Source: Nitrospira sp. (GTDB lineage: Bacteria > Nitrospirota > Nitrospiria > Nitrospirales > Nitrospiraceae). From it: DNA of 64,000 nt. The stretch's first letter is position 1, and each line of letters starts with the position of its first letter. The stretch is taken from positions 62,001-126,000 of the forward strand of contig JAFEBH010000004.1 of NCBI GenBank assembly GCA_018242765.1, in the 5' to 3' direction. The position numbers and the translations under genes are program-made. Shown one piece after another: positions 1-9,462 of the stretch. The notes beneath the pieces were generated by a model. It had not been told where the DNA came from. It saw only the letters and a list, made by a program, of their open reading frames with translations, and did no database searches.

Positions 1-175
1 CACCGAACGTCAAGAGGGTCGTCAACGGAGGAAGCGATGCCGTAGTTGAGCGGGCGACTCCTTCCCACGAGCCTGTTGGCGTCCGATCTTCATGGGCAAA
101 TGCAGGTACTACGACTAGCCCAGCCAACACAAGCCCAATCGCACACACCACCCTTCTCACATGATGAAACTTCAT
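1..175 (-). CDS. Secreted protein, N-terminal part only (runs off left edge)
   Basis: Reading leftwards from an ATG at 175, the reverse strand encodes a start MKFHHVRRVVCAIG followed by a hydrophobic stretch and a likely signal-peptidase site after PAFA, then a mature start HEDRTPTGSWEG. An AGGAAGG Shine-Dalgarno lies a few bases upstream. The reading frame stays open to the window edge, so only about 58 residues are visible. I do not recognise the family. It should be exported to the periplasm or beyond. Confidence 0.65.
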   Translation of the reverse strand, partial: MKFHHVRRVVCAIGLVLAGLVVVPAFAHEDRTPTGSWEGVARSTTASLPPLTTLLTFG

Positions 176-273
176 AGTGACCTTCCTGGCTAACAAAATT
201 TTTGTATTTTTAGGCACCTCCCTCGGATTCGTCAAGTCAGTCCCCGGTCAGGAAGGTGTAGGCTTACCACTTC

Positions 274-936
274 TTGGCCCACGAGAGACACATTAGCTCG
301 GCAATTCGTTACTACGGACCCGACATCACTGGCGTATCGGTCACGCTCTCAAACGCTAAGATCAATCCCCTCGACGGCAAAGCAGCTTTGTATGGTGTGG
401 TGCTCGGTAATCCGGATGGTTTCAAGACCAAACAGGCTCTGTCGCTCGGCGAAGTCGGTGTAACACTCGATATTGGTTCGCTCACGACGGACGTGATCCG
501 GATCAAAGAACTCACCCTTATCAAACCGGAGATCACGTACGAGTACGCCTCGGGCAAAAGCAACCTCGATGTACTGCAACAAAACATTGAACGTTCAATC
601 GGCCAAGAGCAAGACACCAGGAAGAACCGTCGGGACTCGGAATCCGGCAAGAAACTCATCATCAAACATGTGCACGTGAAGAACGCGACAGCCCGCATGA
701 GTACCGAGCTGCCTGGTGGCGAAGCCGTCTCGGTGCCGATCCCTGACTTGCACCTGCAAGACATCGGCAGGAAATCAGACGGAGTCACAGCCGGTGAAGT
801 CACCAAACAGATCCTCGGCCCGATCATTCAGCGAGTCAGCACGGCGATGGTAGCAGTTGGTGTACATACCACGAGCAAAACCATCCAGAACGCGGTGGAC
901 TCCGCGACTCAGACCATCAAGGATCTCTTCAAGTAG
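274..936 (+). CDS. AsmA-like / DUF748-like protein lacking its N-terminal anchor
   Basis: About 220 residues. The opening segment AIRYYGPDITGVSVTLSNAKI, followed by a GNPDGFKTKQALSLGEVGVTLD-type stretch, resembles the early part of AsmA-like proteins, which act in envelope lipid and outer-membrane homeostasis. Those relatives normally begin with a membrane anchor before this segment. Here the only upstream start in frame is a TTG at 274, and an in-frame TAG lies at 259-261, so no anchor can be encoded. Either the gene has lost its 5' end or a frameshift separates it. The C-terminus, rich in TKQILGPIIQRV and TIKDLFK helices, looks intact. No convincing Shine-Dalgarno precedes the TTG. Confidence 0.55.
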   Translation: MAHERHISSAIRYYGPDITGVSVTLSNAKINPLDGKAALYGVVLGNPDGFKTKQALSLGEVGVTLDIGSLTTDVIRIKELTLIKPEITYEYASGKSNLDVLQQNIERSIGQEQDTRKNRRDSESGKKLIIKHVHVKNATARMSTELPGGEAVSVPIPDLHLQDIGRKSDGVTAGEVTKQILGPIIQRVSTAMVAVGVHTTSKTIQNAVDSATQTIKDLFK

Positions 937-1101
937 CCGGATGCTGGTCAAGTCTCGCCTGATCCAAGGCCGCATTCCCCCTCTTTTTGCGGTCTAGAAA
1001 AACACCGCCTGTTTCAGTACACTCTCCCGAAACCTTCACTCGTTTCCTGAAAGGAAAGGGGTGCCGCATCACGACTTCATGATCTTGTCGCGAGGATTTC
1101 C

Positions 1102-1512
1102 ATGGGATTTCTCAGCAAACTTCTGGATATGCCGTCGTTCAATGGCGCGACCAACGCGCTCCTCGTCGAGTTGGCTTTGCTTGAATTTACAGAGTCAGAG
1201 CGGACCCAGCTGAAAGGCCGTGTCGTTGAGCTCTATCACACCTATCGTGCTGCGGATGGCACCATGGAAGCAGCCATGGTCGAGCTGAATCAAATACCCC
1301 GCTTCTTCCAATTGAACCTGGTAGCCCTTGCCATGAAGGACCTTGGATTGAAGCCGCCTCTCAAAAAAGAAAAACTGCAGAAAGTTCATGATCCGTTCGA
1401 TCCCAATCACGCGGATGAACGCGCGCTGAACGCAGTCGCACGACGATTGAAATGGCAACACGGGATCGAAATTTGGATTCGTGAAGAGCCCATCAGTTTT
1501 GATTCCTGGTAA
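1102..1512 (+). CDS. Conserved-looking hypothetical protein, 136 aa
   Basis: Begins MGFLSKLLDMPSFNG after a purine-rich region. The protein is soluble, with alternating short helices, an acidic/basic mix and a tryptophan-rich C-terminus (LKWQHGIEIWIREEPISFDSW). No signal peptide or membrane segment is visible. I do not recognise a family or motif. It stands alone between the AsmA-like fragment and the Skp gene, both on the same strand with gaps of 165 and 84 bp, so co-transcription is possible but not shown. Confidence 0.6.
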   Translation: MGFLSKLLDMPSFNGATNALLVELALLEFTESERTQLKGRVVELYHTYRAADGTMEAAMVELNQIPRFFQLNLVALAMKDLGLKPPLKKEKLQKVHDPFDPNHADERALNAVARRLKWQHGIEIWIREEPISFDSW

Positions 1513-1596
1513 CCGGTCATTCGCTTGACAGAGCAATTGATCCACAGTTATTCTGCCGAGGCTTCCTCGGTTTAGTGACCACATACAGGAGACGCC

Positions 1597-2148
1597 ATGT
1601 CCATTTCTGCTTTTCGGGCACTGTTGCTTGCCGTGCTGTTTGTTTCCATCCCTCTCCTCGTTGCCTCATTCAGTCACGCGGCGGAATTCAAGATGGGGGT
1701 CGTGGACCCGCAATCGGTGTTAGAAAAGTCCAAGGCAGGAAAGCGGGCGCTCGAAGGGCTGAAAGAATATGTGTCGACCAGGCAGAAGCTCCTGGCCAAG
1801 GATGAGGAGGAGCTTCGCAATACAGAGAAGCAACTGAAAGATCAAACCCTCAACAAGTGGACCGACACAGAGAAGAAGGAAAAGGAGGGGCAATTCCGAG
1901 GGAAGGTTCAGGACTTCCAGAAGCGCGCGCAAGAATTCAATGCGGAACTTCAGAAAAAACAAAAAGAATTAGTTGACGAGTATATGAAGAAGATCTCAAC
2001 CGCCACCCAGACTGTCGCAGAAAAAGGTGGCGTGGCCCTCGTCGTCGACAAAGGCAGTGAGCAGACCGTCAAAATCGTGATCTACAACAAGGATACAATT
2101 GATCTCACGGAGCAAGTCATTAAGGAGTTCGATCGAGTCAACAAGTAG
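1597..2148 (+). CDS. OmpH/Skp family periplasmic chaperone
   Basis: 183 residues. Residues 1-28 form a signal peptide ending SHA-AE, followed by the typical Skp opening FKMGVVDPQSVLEKSKAGKRALE. The middle (about 45-130) is highly charged and predicted to form the two long coiled-coil tentacles that hold unfolded outer-membrane proteins. The C-terminus returns to beta strands (GVALVVDKGSEQTVKIVIYNK) and completes the trimerisation core. Length matches the family (160-180). The start is the ATG after an AGGAGACGCC site. Usually skp lies beside bamA or lpxD, but here it is isolated. Confidence 0.88.
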   Translation: MSISAFRALLLAVLFVSIPLLVASFSHAAEFKMGVVDPQSVLEKSKAGKRALEGLKEYVSTRQKLLAKDEEELRNTEKQLKDQTLNKWTDTEKKEKEGQFRGKVQDFQKRAQEFNAELQKKQKELVDEYMKKISTATQTVAEKGGVALVVDKGSEQTVKIVIYNKDTIDLTEQVIKEFDRVNK

Positions 2149-2170
2149 TCCGGGCAATACAGGTCTTCGC

Positions 2171-2554
2171 TCATTCCAGAGGAAACCCTGCTTCCCGCCA
2201 TGCGCGGATGCCCCCACCCATCGACATCACATTCTCATACCCCATCTGTTGCAACGCATCGGCAGCCAGCGCCGATCGATAGCCTCCTCCACAATACAGC
2301 ACGATGGAGTCCTGTTTATCAGGAACCACCGACTCGATATCCCGCTCAATAATTCCTTTCCCAAGATGCCGGGCGCCTCTGGCATGGTCCTGAGCGAATT
2401 CATGGTCCTCACGGATATCGATGAAATGGAACCGCTCACCCCGGTCGAGACGCGCCTTCACCTCAACCACGCTACATTCCTTCACCCGTTGCTTCGCTTG
2501 GTCGACAAGTTTCAAGAAGCCTGGGTTATGCTTCATCCATTCCTCCCTGCTCAA
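2171..2554 (-). CDS. Rhodanese-like domain protein
   Basis: 127 residues forming a single rhodanese domain. The catalytic loop is CGGGYRS with the nucleophilic cysteine at residue 88, preceded by the standard FIDIREDHEF strand-turn (44-53). The domain transfers sulfane sulfur to an acceptor. No signal peptide is visible, so it is probably cytoplasmic. Its ATG overlaps the end of the upstream radical SAM gene by 4 bp (2551-2554), so the two are probably translationally coupled. Confidence 0.88.
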   Translation of the reverse strand: MSREEWMKHNPGFLKLVDQAKQRVKECSVVEVKARLDRGERFHFIDIREDHEFAQDHARGARHLGKGIIERDIESVVPDKQDSIVLYCGGGYRSALAADALQQMGYENVMSMGGGIRAWREAGFPLE

Positions 2555-3600
2555 AACAGAGACGGTTGTTCGCGTCCTGGCCGTCGAAATGTCTGTGGAA
2601 CGGGACGCAAGCCGTCTTCAGGAAATTCCGCCTTCCGTTTTGCAAGCTCAAAGAGCTGTTCGATCAATTTCCAATAGGGCCCTTGCCCCTTTTGTCGCTT
2701 AAAAAATCGACTCTCTGTTAATGCCCCGCCTCGAATTTCACGGAGACGGTTGGTGATTTTTCCAATCCGTTCCGGGAATGCCTCCGCAATCCGATCAACA
2801 AACACTGACTCCACACTTCCTGACAATCTCAACAGACTGTAAGTCGCCGTACAGGCCTCGGCATGCTGCGCTCGCTCAAGCAAATCCGGAATATCCTCTT
2901 CATTGAGACCAGGAATGACGGGTGCGATCGAAATGCCGGTGGGAATGCCGACAGCAGAAAGCGCCTGCATGGCAGCAAACCGCTTAGTGATCGACGGGGC
3001 TTGTGGTTCTATCCTACGAGCCACCTCATCGGACGAAAATGGAATACTGAAATACACCAGCACCCACGCTTCTCGTTGCAGTTGAACAAGTACATCGACA
3101 TCACGCAGGACCAACGCCCCCTTCGTGATGATCACCACTGGATTTCGATACTCGGCACAAACTTGCAGACAGGCACGGGTCAATCGATGGTTTACTTCAA
3201 GCGGTTGATAGCAGTCCGTATTTCCAGAAAACAGAATCAGCTCTCCCCGCCACGCAGTCTTCTCAAAAGCCTGCCGCAGCAGCCGCGGCGCATCTTCTTT
3301 GACCACGATCTTACTGTCAAAGTCGGTTCCAGCGCCAAATCCCCAATACTCATGAGTAGGACGTGCATAACAATAGGCACAGGCATGAAAGCAGCCGCGA
3401 TAGGGATTCACACTCCAGCGAAACGGTAAATCTGGGCTGTCGTTATGACTCAAGATCTCCCGACTCTCGTCTGAATAAAGCATTAACTTCGCGACAGCCG
3501 CCGGCTCAAGGAGATCACGATGCTGAGACTCGAAGGGGTTGGGGGGATTGGAGATCCGGCGCATCGGCCTATCCTCTGCTCTATGCTCGATTGATGTCAA
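2551..3600 (-). CDS. PA0069-type radical SAM protein (SplB-like)
   Basis: 349 residues. The radical SAM cluster motif CFHACAYC (Cys70, Cys74, Cys77) is followed by ARPTHEYWGFGAGTDFDSKIVVKEDAP, a signature of the PA0069/Rv2578c-like radical SAM family related to spore photoproduct lyase. The enzyme should bind a 4Fe-4S cluster and cleave S-adenosylmethionine. The substrate is unknown for this family. It overlaps the rhodanese by 4 bp and diverges from serS across about 100 bp. Confidence 0.85.
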   Translation of the reverse strand: MTSIEHRAEDRPMRRISNPPNPFESQHRDLLEPAAVAKLMLYSDESREILSHNDSPDLPFRWSVNPYRGCFHACAYCYARPTHEYWGFGAGTDFDSKIVVKEDAPRLLRQAFEKTAWRGELILFSGNTDCYQPLEVNHRLTRACLQVCAEYRNPVVIITKGALVLRDVDVLVQLQREAWVLVYFSIPFSSDEVARRIEPQAPSITKRFAAMQALSAVGIPTGISIAPVIPGLNEEDIPDLLERAQHAEACTATYSLLRLSGSVESVFVDRIAEAFPERIGKITNRLREIRGGALTESRFFKRQKGQGPYWKLIEQLFELAKRKAEFPEDGLRPVPQTFRRPGREQPSLF

Positions 3601-3702
3601 ACTCCGGCCCTGGCGAGCAGAGCCTGCTGAAACACCTTGACCGTTTCGTTGACTCTCAGAAACCTAGATGCTAGATTCCATCCGCTTTTTAAAGGATACC
3701 CT

Positions 3703-4989
3703 GTGCACGACCTCAAGCAGCTTCGCGACAACCTCGACCACATCCGCACCGCTCTGGGACGACGCGGAAACGACGTCCAATGGAGCAACATCCAGCAGTT
3801 GAGCGAACAACGACGAACCATCACGACGCAGGTTGAGCAGCTCCGATTCGAACTCAATAAAGGCTCTGAAGAGATCGCCCGTCTACGCCGAGCCAAAGAA
3901 CCAGCTGAAACCGCCATGGCCGCGATGAAGCAGCTGGGAGACCGTATCAAAGAAGCCGAAGGAGCGTTGCGAACGGTCGAAGAGGCGCTGAGCGATGTCG
4001 CCCTTCGCATCCCCAACCTCCCCCATGCCTCCGTCCCGGTGGGGGCTGATGCATCAGAAAATGTCGAAGTTCGTCGATGGGGAACCATCCCGTCTTTTTC
4101 CTATGCCCCCAAACCTCATTGGGAAATCGGGGAAAGCCTCGGCATCTTGGATTTTGATCGGGCCGCAAAGATCGCCGGAGCCAGGTTTTCCGTCATGACT
4201 GGGACCGGTGCCAGGCTGGAACGAGCGTTGATCAACTATATGCTCGATCGTCACACCACCCAACATGGATATCGAGAAGTGATTCCTCCTCTCATGGTGA
4301 ATCGATCGACGATGACGGGCACCGGTCAACTTCCTAAATTCGAGGAGGATCTCTTTCGTCTGAAAGACGAAGACTACTTCCTCATTCCCACCGCAGAAGT
4401 ACCGATCACGAATCTGCACCGTGAAGAGATCCTGAGCGGAGACCGTTTACCGCTGCGATATACCGCCTATACGCCCTGTTTTCGGCGAGAGGCGGGATCC
4501 TATGGAAAAGATACAAGAGGGCTCATACGCCTCCACCAATTCAACAAGGTAGAACTGGTTGCGTTCACCACGCCCGATCGGTCCTATGAGGAACTTGAGC
4601 GCCTGACAGGGCACGCAGAATCGATCTTGCAAGACTTGAATCTCTCCTATCGCGTGATGGCACTCTGCTCCGGGGATATGGGATTTTCCGCCGCCAAGAC
4701 CTATGACCTAGAAGTGTGGTTACCCTCTCAACAACAGTATCGGGAGATTTCCTCCTGCAGCAATTTCGAATCGTTCCAAGCCAGGCGCGCAGGCATCAAA
4801 TATCGACCCGCTGGCGGAAAGAAAGAGGCGAAAGCCGACTTTGTGCACACGCTCAACGGTTCAGGCCTGGCCGTCGGACGAACCGTAGTCGCCATCTTAG
4901 AAAACTTTCAACAACCTGATGGATCGGTTGAAATTCCACCGGCACTCCGGCCATATATGGGAGGTCAGGAAAAAATTTCTAAAGAATGA
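3703..4989 (+). CDS. serS: Seryl-tRNA synthetase
   Basis: 428 residues from a GTG at 3703 ([12 protein letters not shown]), preceded by AAAGGA. An ATG at 3637 would add 22 residues with no resemblance to the family, so I prefer the GTG. An N-terminal antiparallel coiled-coil arm (about 1-105) that binds the long variable arm of tRNA-Ser is followed by the class II catalytic core. Motif 2 contains [21 protein letters not shown] and motif 3 [20 protein letters not shown]; the serine-specific segment [14 protein letters not shown] is present. The length is normal for bacterial SerRS. Confidence 0.97.
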   Translation: MHDLKQLRDNLDHIRTALGRRGNDVQWSNIQQLSEQRRTITTQVEQLRFELNKGSEEIARLRRAKEPAETAMAAMKQLGDRIKEAEGALRTVEEALSDVALRIPNLPHASVPVGADASENVEVRRWGTIPSFSYAPKPHWEIGESLGILDFDRAAKIAGARFSVMTGTGARLERALINYMLDRHTTQHGYREVIPPLMVNRSTMTGTGQLPKFEEDLFRLKDEDYFLIPTAEVPITNLHREEILSGDRLPLRYTAYTPCFRREAGSYGKDTRGLIRLHQFNKVELVAFTTPDRSYEELERLTGHAESILQDLNLSYRVMALCSGDMGFSAAKTYDLEVWLPSQQQYREISSCSNFESFQARRAGIKYRPAGGKKEAKADFVHTLNGSGLAVGRTVVAILENFQQPDGSVEIPPALRPYMGGQEKISKE

Positions 4990-5331
4990 GTTTATCCCGT
5001 CGCACTTCATCACCCCGAATTAAAAGGACGAGATACGGTTGACGAATTGTTTCTGACTTTCCTCGGACAAGCTATCGCTCCCCACATGAAATCATAACGT
5101 CGGCCGTTCCCGACATGGCGAGATCAAGCGAGTGTACCCTCTCGTGGTATCAACACAGTGACAGACGTTGAAAACGAGAGCGGAAGATGTGAAACATCCG
5201 TAGCCATCAACCTTATGGGTTCCAATGCGAGCAGTTCCTCCGTCTATGATCTGTCGGCGTCCAAACTTCTCTCCATCAGTACAAGACGCACTGATCAGGG
5301 CATCGCTGCTTCTCATCTCTGATTGCTGGTT
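4990..5331. other. Gene-free stretch between serS and the DUF1059 gene
   Basis: The only open frames are short, lack Shine-Dalgarno sites and show no recognisable protein. I see no strong hairpin or repeat here. The two flanking genes converge on it. Confidence 0.5.
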
Positions 5332-5487
5332 TTACTTTGACTTGGTGATTCGGAGGATCTCCCGAATCCCATGTTGTTTCGCGTGTTCTACCGTATTCTT
5401 CAGGACTTCCTCTTCGGTCTTGCCTCCTACAACATGCTCGCATCCGGATGATGGATCAACGGTGGCGCACTCAACCATTTTCCCCAT
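5332..5487 (-). CDS. DUF1059 family small protein, 51 aa
   Basis: Reading the reverse strand from an ATG at 5487 gives MGKMVECATVDPSSGCEHVV followed by GGKTEEEVLKNTVEHAKQHG and a short basic C-terminus. This is the DUF1059 pattern: a short N-terminal strand pair with Cys residues (here Cys7 and Cys16), then E-E-E-V-x-K and an E-H-A-K helix. A strong AGGAGAGG Shine-Dalgarno lies 5-6 bp upstream. Family members are small, sometimes annotated as predicted metal-binding; no function is established. Confidence 0.8.
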   Translation of the reverse strand: MGKMVECATVDPSSGCEHVVGGKTEEEVLKNTVEHAKQHGIREILRITKSK

Positions 5488-5965
5488 GATAGCCTCTCCT
5501 AGGTAAACCAGCGCTGCAAACCTTGCGATCTGCCATGCGAAAACCCTCTGATATGAATTCAGTCCGGTAACCTATAGGCGATCGACAATGGACGACCATG
5601 GGATTATCCCTAATCATGATAGGACTTCAAACCTGCAGGACATTAAGGCAAACCGAGAGTTCTCGCACAAGCGCATATGCGTCGAGAAGCAGACGTGACT
5701 GGACCATGCCACTGTTTCCAGGGCTTAGCGATATGTACTGGACGTAAAAGCATATCCCACCGTTCATGTGTTAAGTACCGCCCTGCCTAACGCCAGGGAG
5801 TTTACTAGTTCTAGGATATCGTTGAGGCGAGTAGCATCTTTATCATTAGAGATCCAATCAAGCAGAGGCTGGTAGGATAGAGAACCGCAAACGCTCTTAC
5901 CTGTTGATGTGCCGGAGACCACATCGAAAGATCTCAATCAAGACATCTCAACCCAGGATGGATTT
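5488..5965. other. Gene-free stretch, 0.48 kb
   Basis: No supportable coding region. It probably holds promoters for the DUF1059 gene on the left and the exported protein on the right. I see no clear sigma-70 pair or strong hairpin. Confidence 0.4.
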
Positions 5966-6379
5966 ATGATGACTTCACAAATTATTCGAGGAGCATCAGG
6001 CAGTAGTGTGCTGTTTCTTGGGCTGTTTACCCTGCTTCAGGTGAGCGATGTCGTGTTTGCAGCAACCGAATCGAAGCGATCCCTCTGTGAAATACCACCC
6101 GGGCAAAATGCCCTACGGGTCGAACAAGATCAGGATAGAGGCACTCGTACCATTTCCGGTGAACTCATAAGCGCGGACGGAGATTATTTTGTCGTAAAGG
6201 ACGAAAGTGGGAAAGAAGTGAGCTTGCTTACCGACAAGAGGACGGACAAGCCGATCATTGAGAAAGGAAACCACATTACGGCATATGTCGACGAGGATAA
6301 TTATGCTTTGTGGATTCGATCCGACGACAGTACAGATCGCAGAAGTGAACACGGCTCGGTTGACTGCAACCCGGGTTAA
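5966..6379 (+). CDS. Exported hypothetical protein with a small beta domain, about 137 aa
   Basis: A GTG at 5909 is open, but the double ATG at 5966/5969 leads directly into a signal peptide (hydrophobic SVLFLGLFTLLQVSDVVFA, then ATESKRSL), so I choose 5966. After the signal peptide, a compact stretch, TISGELISADGDYFVVKDESG followed by KEVSLLTDKRTDKP, resembles OB-like or DUF5666-like periplasmic domains. The family is not firmly recognised. Two cysteines (CEIPPG near the mature N-terminus and CNPG at the C-terminus) could form a disulfide. Confidence 0.6.
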   Translation: MMTSQIIRGASGSSVLFLGLFTLLQVSDVVFAATESKRSLCEIPPGQNALRVEQDQDRGTRTISGELISADGDYFVVKDESGKEVSLLTDKRTDKPIIEKGNHITAYVDEDNYALWIRSDDSTDRRSEHGSVDCNPG

Positions 6380-6400
6380 TTACGCCCCCTACCCCACTCT

Positions 6401-6622
6401 ATGCACTTTTCTCGTGCCACGTTCACTGGAAGCAGATTAGTTTGGCCTCTCGTGATCGTCCTTCTGTTACCCGTTGCCGATACCGAACAAGTAGCATTAA
6501 AACACTTTCTGATGGATGAGGAGTGTCAATCGGAGAAAGAGCGTGTTGAGTTGAAAGTGGCGGAGAGTTATCCGTACAACGTCTTTCGCAGCATGTGTGC
6601 GTTTCAAGCTTCCCCAAACTAG
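6401..6622 (+). CDS. Possible small secreted protein, 73 aa
   Basis: Starts 21 bp after the previous stop. The N-terminus has basic residues then a hydrophobic run (LVWPLVIVLLLPVADT), compatible with a signal peptide. The rest is acidic, with two cysteines (DEECQSE and SMCAF). No Shine-Dalgarno is evident and there is no recognisable homology. It may be a non-coding shadow. Confidence 0.35.
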   Translation: MHFSRATFTGSRLVWPLVIVLLLPVADTEQVALKHFLMDEECQSEKERVELKVAESYPYNVFRSMCAFQASPN

Positions 6623-6737
6623 GTACAGTACGTACAATAGAACAATTCCATGCATCGTACCGGTTGTTCTGACCTAGGGAAATGCCCAGTACCACCTGAG
6701 CCTACCAGAGCCTACAGTAATTCGCACTTGTGGAAGG

Positions 6738-8222
6738 ATGTCTTACTTATTGTCCATCGTCCTAGTATTGACACTTCTGGCGCCAACAACGGGGGCGGCT
6801 GATGTCTCCCTCTCTCAAGCCGGAATGAGCCACGCAGATGGGCAGATTGGTCCGACCCTTCCCGATCATGCCACGCACGCCCCCCACACAACATTCAGCA
6901 GTGGAAGCACAGTCCTTAATTGGGAGACCGGTGCCGGTCGCAGTTACATCATTCCCATGAGCGAAATCCTCGCCTATATTTTCCTCCTCAATCGATACGA
7001 TCGGGAGTTTGTCGACCCCAAGCCAGTCTATCGCACCGATGGAAATACCATCTGGCAACAACTCACCGAGTCTAAATGGGTGCTCGACAACGATCAGTTT
7101 TCGGTGAATCAATTCTTGCATCCATACGGCGGCAGTGTGTACTACGGGCTCGCGCGATCGGCCGGCCTGAACTTCTGGGAGTCGTTGCTCTATAGCTCTG
7201 CGGGGAGTTTCTTTTGGGAAATTGCGGGCGAGACATCGCCGCCATCCATCAACGACATGATCGCCACTCCTATCGGCGGATCCTTGTTGGGAGAGCCGCT
7301 TTTTCGTATGGCGAGTCTGTTGCTCGAAACCAACGAGGGACGGCCTGGCTTCTGGCGAGCGCTTGGAGCAACGGTACTCTCACCTCCTACGGGGTTCAAT
7401 CGTCTCATATTCGGTGACCGTTTCGATACGGTCTTCCCCAGTCGCCAACCAGCTACCTTCTTGCGCCTACGACTCGGCGGTATAGTTTCAACAAGCAGTC
7501 ATCACGTTCCTTCAGGTGTGAGAGAGCATGGAGGCATCGGCGATGTTACGTTTACGTATGGCTTGCCCGGCAAGCCGGGTTATCGCTACACACGTCCGTT
7601 TGACTATTTTGACTTTCATATCACGGCGGTCACGACCAATACGCTGGAAAGCATCAACACACGCGGCTTGTTGATCGGCACATCCTATGCGTTCGGAGAA
7701 TCGACTCGCGGAGCATGGGGCTTGTTCGGCAGTTATGACTATATTTCACCGCAAGTGTTCCGGGTCTCCAGCGTCGCGCTTTCACTTGGCACCGTCTGGC
7801 AATCGTGGCTGTCGCCCTCGATTGCTCTTCAAGGCGTTGTACTTGCCGGTTCGGGTTATGGCGCGGCCGGCAGCATCCAACGTACTGAGGAACGTGACTA
7901 CCACTATGGGACCACAGGTCAAGGACTTCTCGCGCTGCGGCTGATCGTTGGAAATCACGCCATGCTCGACTTCACAGGACGTGAGTACTATACCAGTGGT
8001 CTTTTCTCTGCGGAGCCGCACGGACAAGAAAACATCCTGCGCGGTGAAACATCTCTGACCTTCCGCATTGTTGGTCCACACGGGGTGTCGCTCCGCTATG
8101 CCGTCTCACACCGCGATGCGCACTATCCCAATGTCGAATTCCGTGATCAGACGGTCGAAACAATTAGTCTTCTGTATGTCTTCCTTGGCAAGACCGGGTT
8201 TGGAGCTGTTGCGTGGCAGTGA
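6738..8222 (+). CDS. DUF3943 family outer-membrane protein
   Basis: 494 residues with a signal peptide ending TTGAA at about residue 20. The middle contains the DUF3943 signature: QFSVNQFLHPYGGSVYYGLAR followed by SAGLNFWESLLYSSAGSFFWE and IATPIGGSLLGEPLFR (about 114-195). The C-terminal 250 residues alternate polar and aromatic/hydrophobic residues like a transmembrane beta barrel. It is probably an outer-membrane protein of unknown role. No operon partner is close by. Confidence 0.8.
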   Translation: MSYLLSIVLVLTLLAPTTGAADVSLSQAGMSHADGQIGPTLPDHATHAPHTTFSSGSTVLNWETGAGRSYIIPMSEILAYIFLLNRYDREFVDPKPVYRTDGNTIWQQLTESKWVLDNDQFSVNQFLHPYGGSVYYGLARSAGLNFWESLLYSSAGSFFWEIAGETSPPSINDMIATPIGGSLLGEPLFRMASLLLETNEGRPGFWRALGATVLSPPTGFNRLIFGDRFDTVFPSRQPATFLRLRLGGIVSTSSHHVPSGVREHGGIGDVTFTYGLPGKPGYRYTRPFDYFDFHITAVTTNTLESINTRGLLIGTSYAFGESTRGAWGLFGSYDYISPQVFRVSSVALSLGTVWQSWLSPSIALQGVVLAGSGYGAAGSIQRTEERDYHYGTTGQGLLALRLIVGNHAMLDFTGREYYTSGLFSAEPHGQENILRGETSLTFRIVGPHGVSLRYAVSHRDAHYPNVEFRDQTVETISLLYVFLGKTGFGAVAWQ

Positions 8223-8558
8223 GTCTCGAGGTGCTTAATCCTATGATGAATTCTCATGAAAGATGGCACATTTGTTGACCGATGGATGTCTTCTCTTATG
8301 GCACAAGCTTCCTATATTCGCTCGAGGCAGCAGCATCAGGAGAAAAACGCAGTCGATGTGGGTTGCTGACCAAGTTCCGACCTGGTCTGACCCTGCCATG
8401 AAATACCCCCGGCACACTCGAAGCCCGGACATACGGCCCTGGACAGTTTCAGAACTAGCCCCGACTCTTCCCACCTTGAATTGGGCGTCCAATTCGTGTA
8501 CAACCCCCCTCCTCTAAGACCCCTAACGGAAATATTCGTATACAAAAAAGGAGTCGAA
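8223..8558. other. Gene-free stretch, 0.34 kb
   Basis: Small open frames occur on both strands, but none has a Shine-Dalgarno or recognisable content. It separates the DUF3943 gene from the next small gene and should carry the promoter of the latter. Confidence 0.4.
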
Positions 8559-8762
8559 ATGGGAGCATCGTGGTCCTTGAGTCAAGAAGAAGAAGACCTG
8601 AATCGCCAGCGCTTGTTTCGAAAGGCGAGAAAAGGCGACGAGAAAGCCAAGCAGGAGCTACAAGAAGTCTATGGCGTGCGATTATGGGCGGAGCATGAAC
8701 GGGCTGAGTTGGTATATGAAAATCCTCGATACAATGCTAGACGCGGTAGCCAAAAGTCTTGA
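8559..8762 (+). CDS. Small charged hypothetical protein, 67 aa
   Basis: ATG at 8559 preceded by AAAAAAGGAGTCGAA, a strong Shine-Dalgarno; the frame is open further upstream but that part looks non-coding. The sequence starts MGASWSLSQEEEDLNRQ and is helical and highly charged (FRKARKGDEKAKQELQEVYG), with no membrane segment. Function unknown. It lies immediately outside the left copy of the tRNA-Ser-like repeat. Confidence 0.55.
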   Translation: MGASWSLSQEEEDLNRQRLFRKARKGDEKAKQELQEVYGVRLWAEHERAELVYENPRYNARRGSQKS

Positions 8763-8927
8763 ACATCTCGATAAGCGAACCGACGAACCCAGAAAGACAA
8801 TAAGACACGTCGCGAATACTGTCGAATCGCCTTCACGCGAGTGGCCTCTGTTTACGAATGGCTGATCACCAGGTCAACCGAAACACCGAAGGCCGCGCGA
8901 TCTCGTAACTACCAGAAGCGCAACATT

Positions 8928-9141
8928 AGGGGTGACGGAGCGGTCGAACCTGCCTGTCTTGAAAACAGTTTCAGATCCTCAGCCCCCCAAATCCTGGATT
9001 CATGGCTTCTGATTGGATAGGATGGGTCCTTTACGGCCCATCCTGTTTCCATTTCAGCACTCCGAGTGAACCCCAATCACACTATACCTCCTGACGTGCG
9101 GCTCCTACCTCCCCCTCCACAATCGGCACACCCCCCACCTG
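8928..9141 (+). repeat. tRNA-Ser-like direct repeat, copy A
   Basis: The segment from 8928 resembles the 5' half of tRNA-Ser(UGA): GGGGTGACGGAGCGG (acceptor/D side), then an anticodon arm CTGT-CTTGAAA-ACAG with anticodon TGA. No TpsiC arm (no GGTTCGAATCC) follows, so it is not a working tRNA. About 30 bp later comes a hairpin (9019-9044), then further sequence to about 9141 that recurs around 12394-12650. A last shared piece, GGTCCCAT-ATTGGGGTT, is at 9353-9370, separated by about 200 bp that copy B lacks. I read this as a duplicated attachment region. Confidence 0.6.
9019..9044. terminator. Hairpin within repeat copy A
   Basis: AGGATGGG (9019-9026) pairs with CCCATCCT (9037-9044) around a 10-nt loop and is followed by GTTTCC. 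The same hairpin occurs at 12492-12517 in copy B with a G-T wobble, so the structure is kept while the sequence drifts. It may be the old terminator of the tRNA-Ser gene from which the repeat derives. Confidence 0.5.
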
Positions 9142-9462
9142 ATCATAGATTTTGAGACTCATTGAGTTTTGCAGGACCAAGAGAAATGACCGGTTCAGAT
9201 CGTGGGAAGGTACGAGGTCAATGCCACAGCTGGGGTACACGAAACTGAGGCAAAAGAGGTGTGAGGCAAACGCGTGGTGAATCTAGTAAGAAGGATCAGA
9301 GCATGTCGCAATATCATCTGCTCCCCCGATGCCACCCCCGTTGAGAAGCCTTGGTCCCATATTGGGGTTGCAGTACCAGCGCAAAAATGGAATCGGGTGA
9401 TCTGGACACTACATCATGAAAACTCTATCATACCGTTCTCTATATAAGAGGGGGTGTAGGCT

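Noticed and set aside
3637..3702. Longer SerS starting at the ATG at 3637.
   Set aside because: The extra 22 residues show no similarity to SerRS N-termini and the GTG at 3703 has a better Shine-Dalgarno.
8928..8990. A tRNA-Ser(TGA) gene at 8928 (and again at 12394).
   Set aside because: The anticodon arm is present but there is no T arm (no GTTCGAATC) and no CCA-side acceptor of normal length; two degenerate copies point to att-type remnants, not genes.
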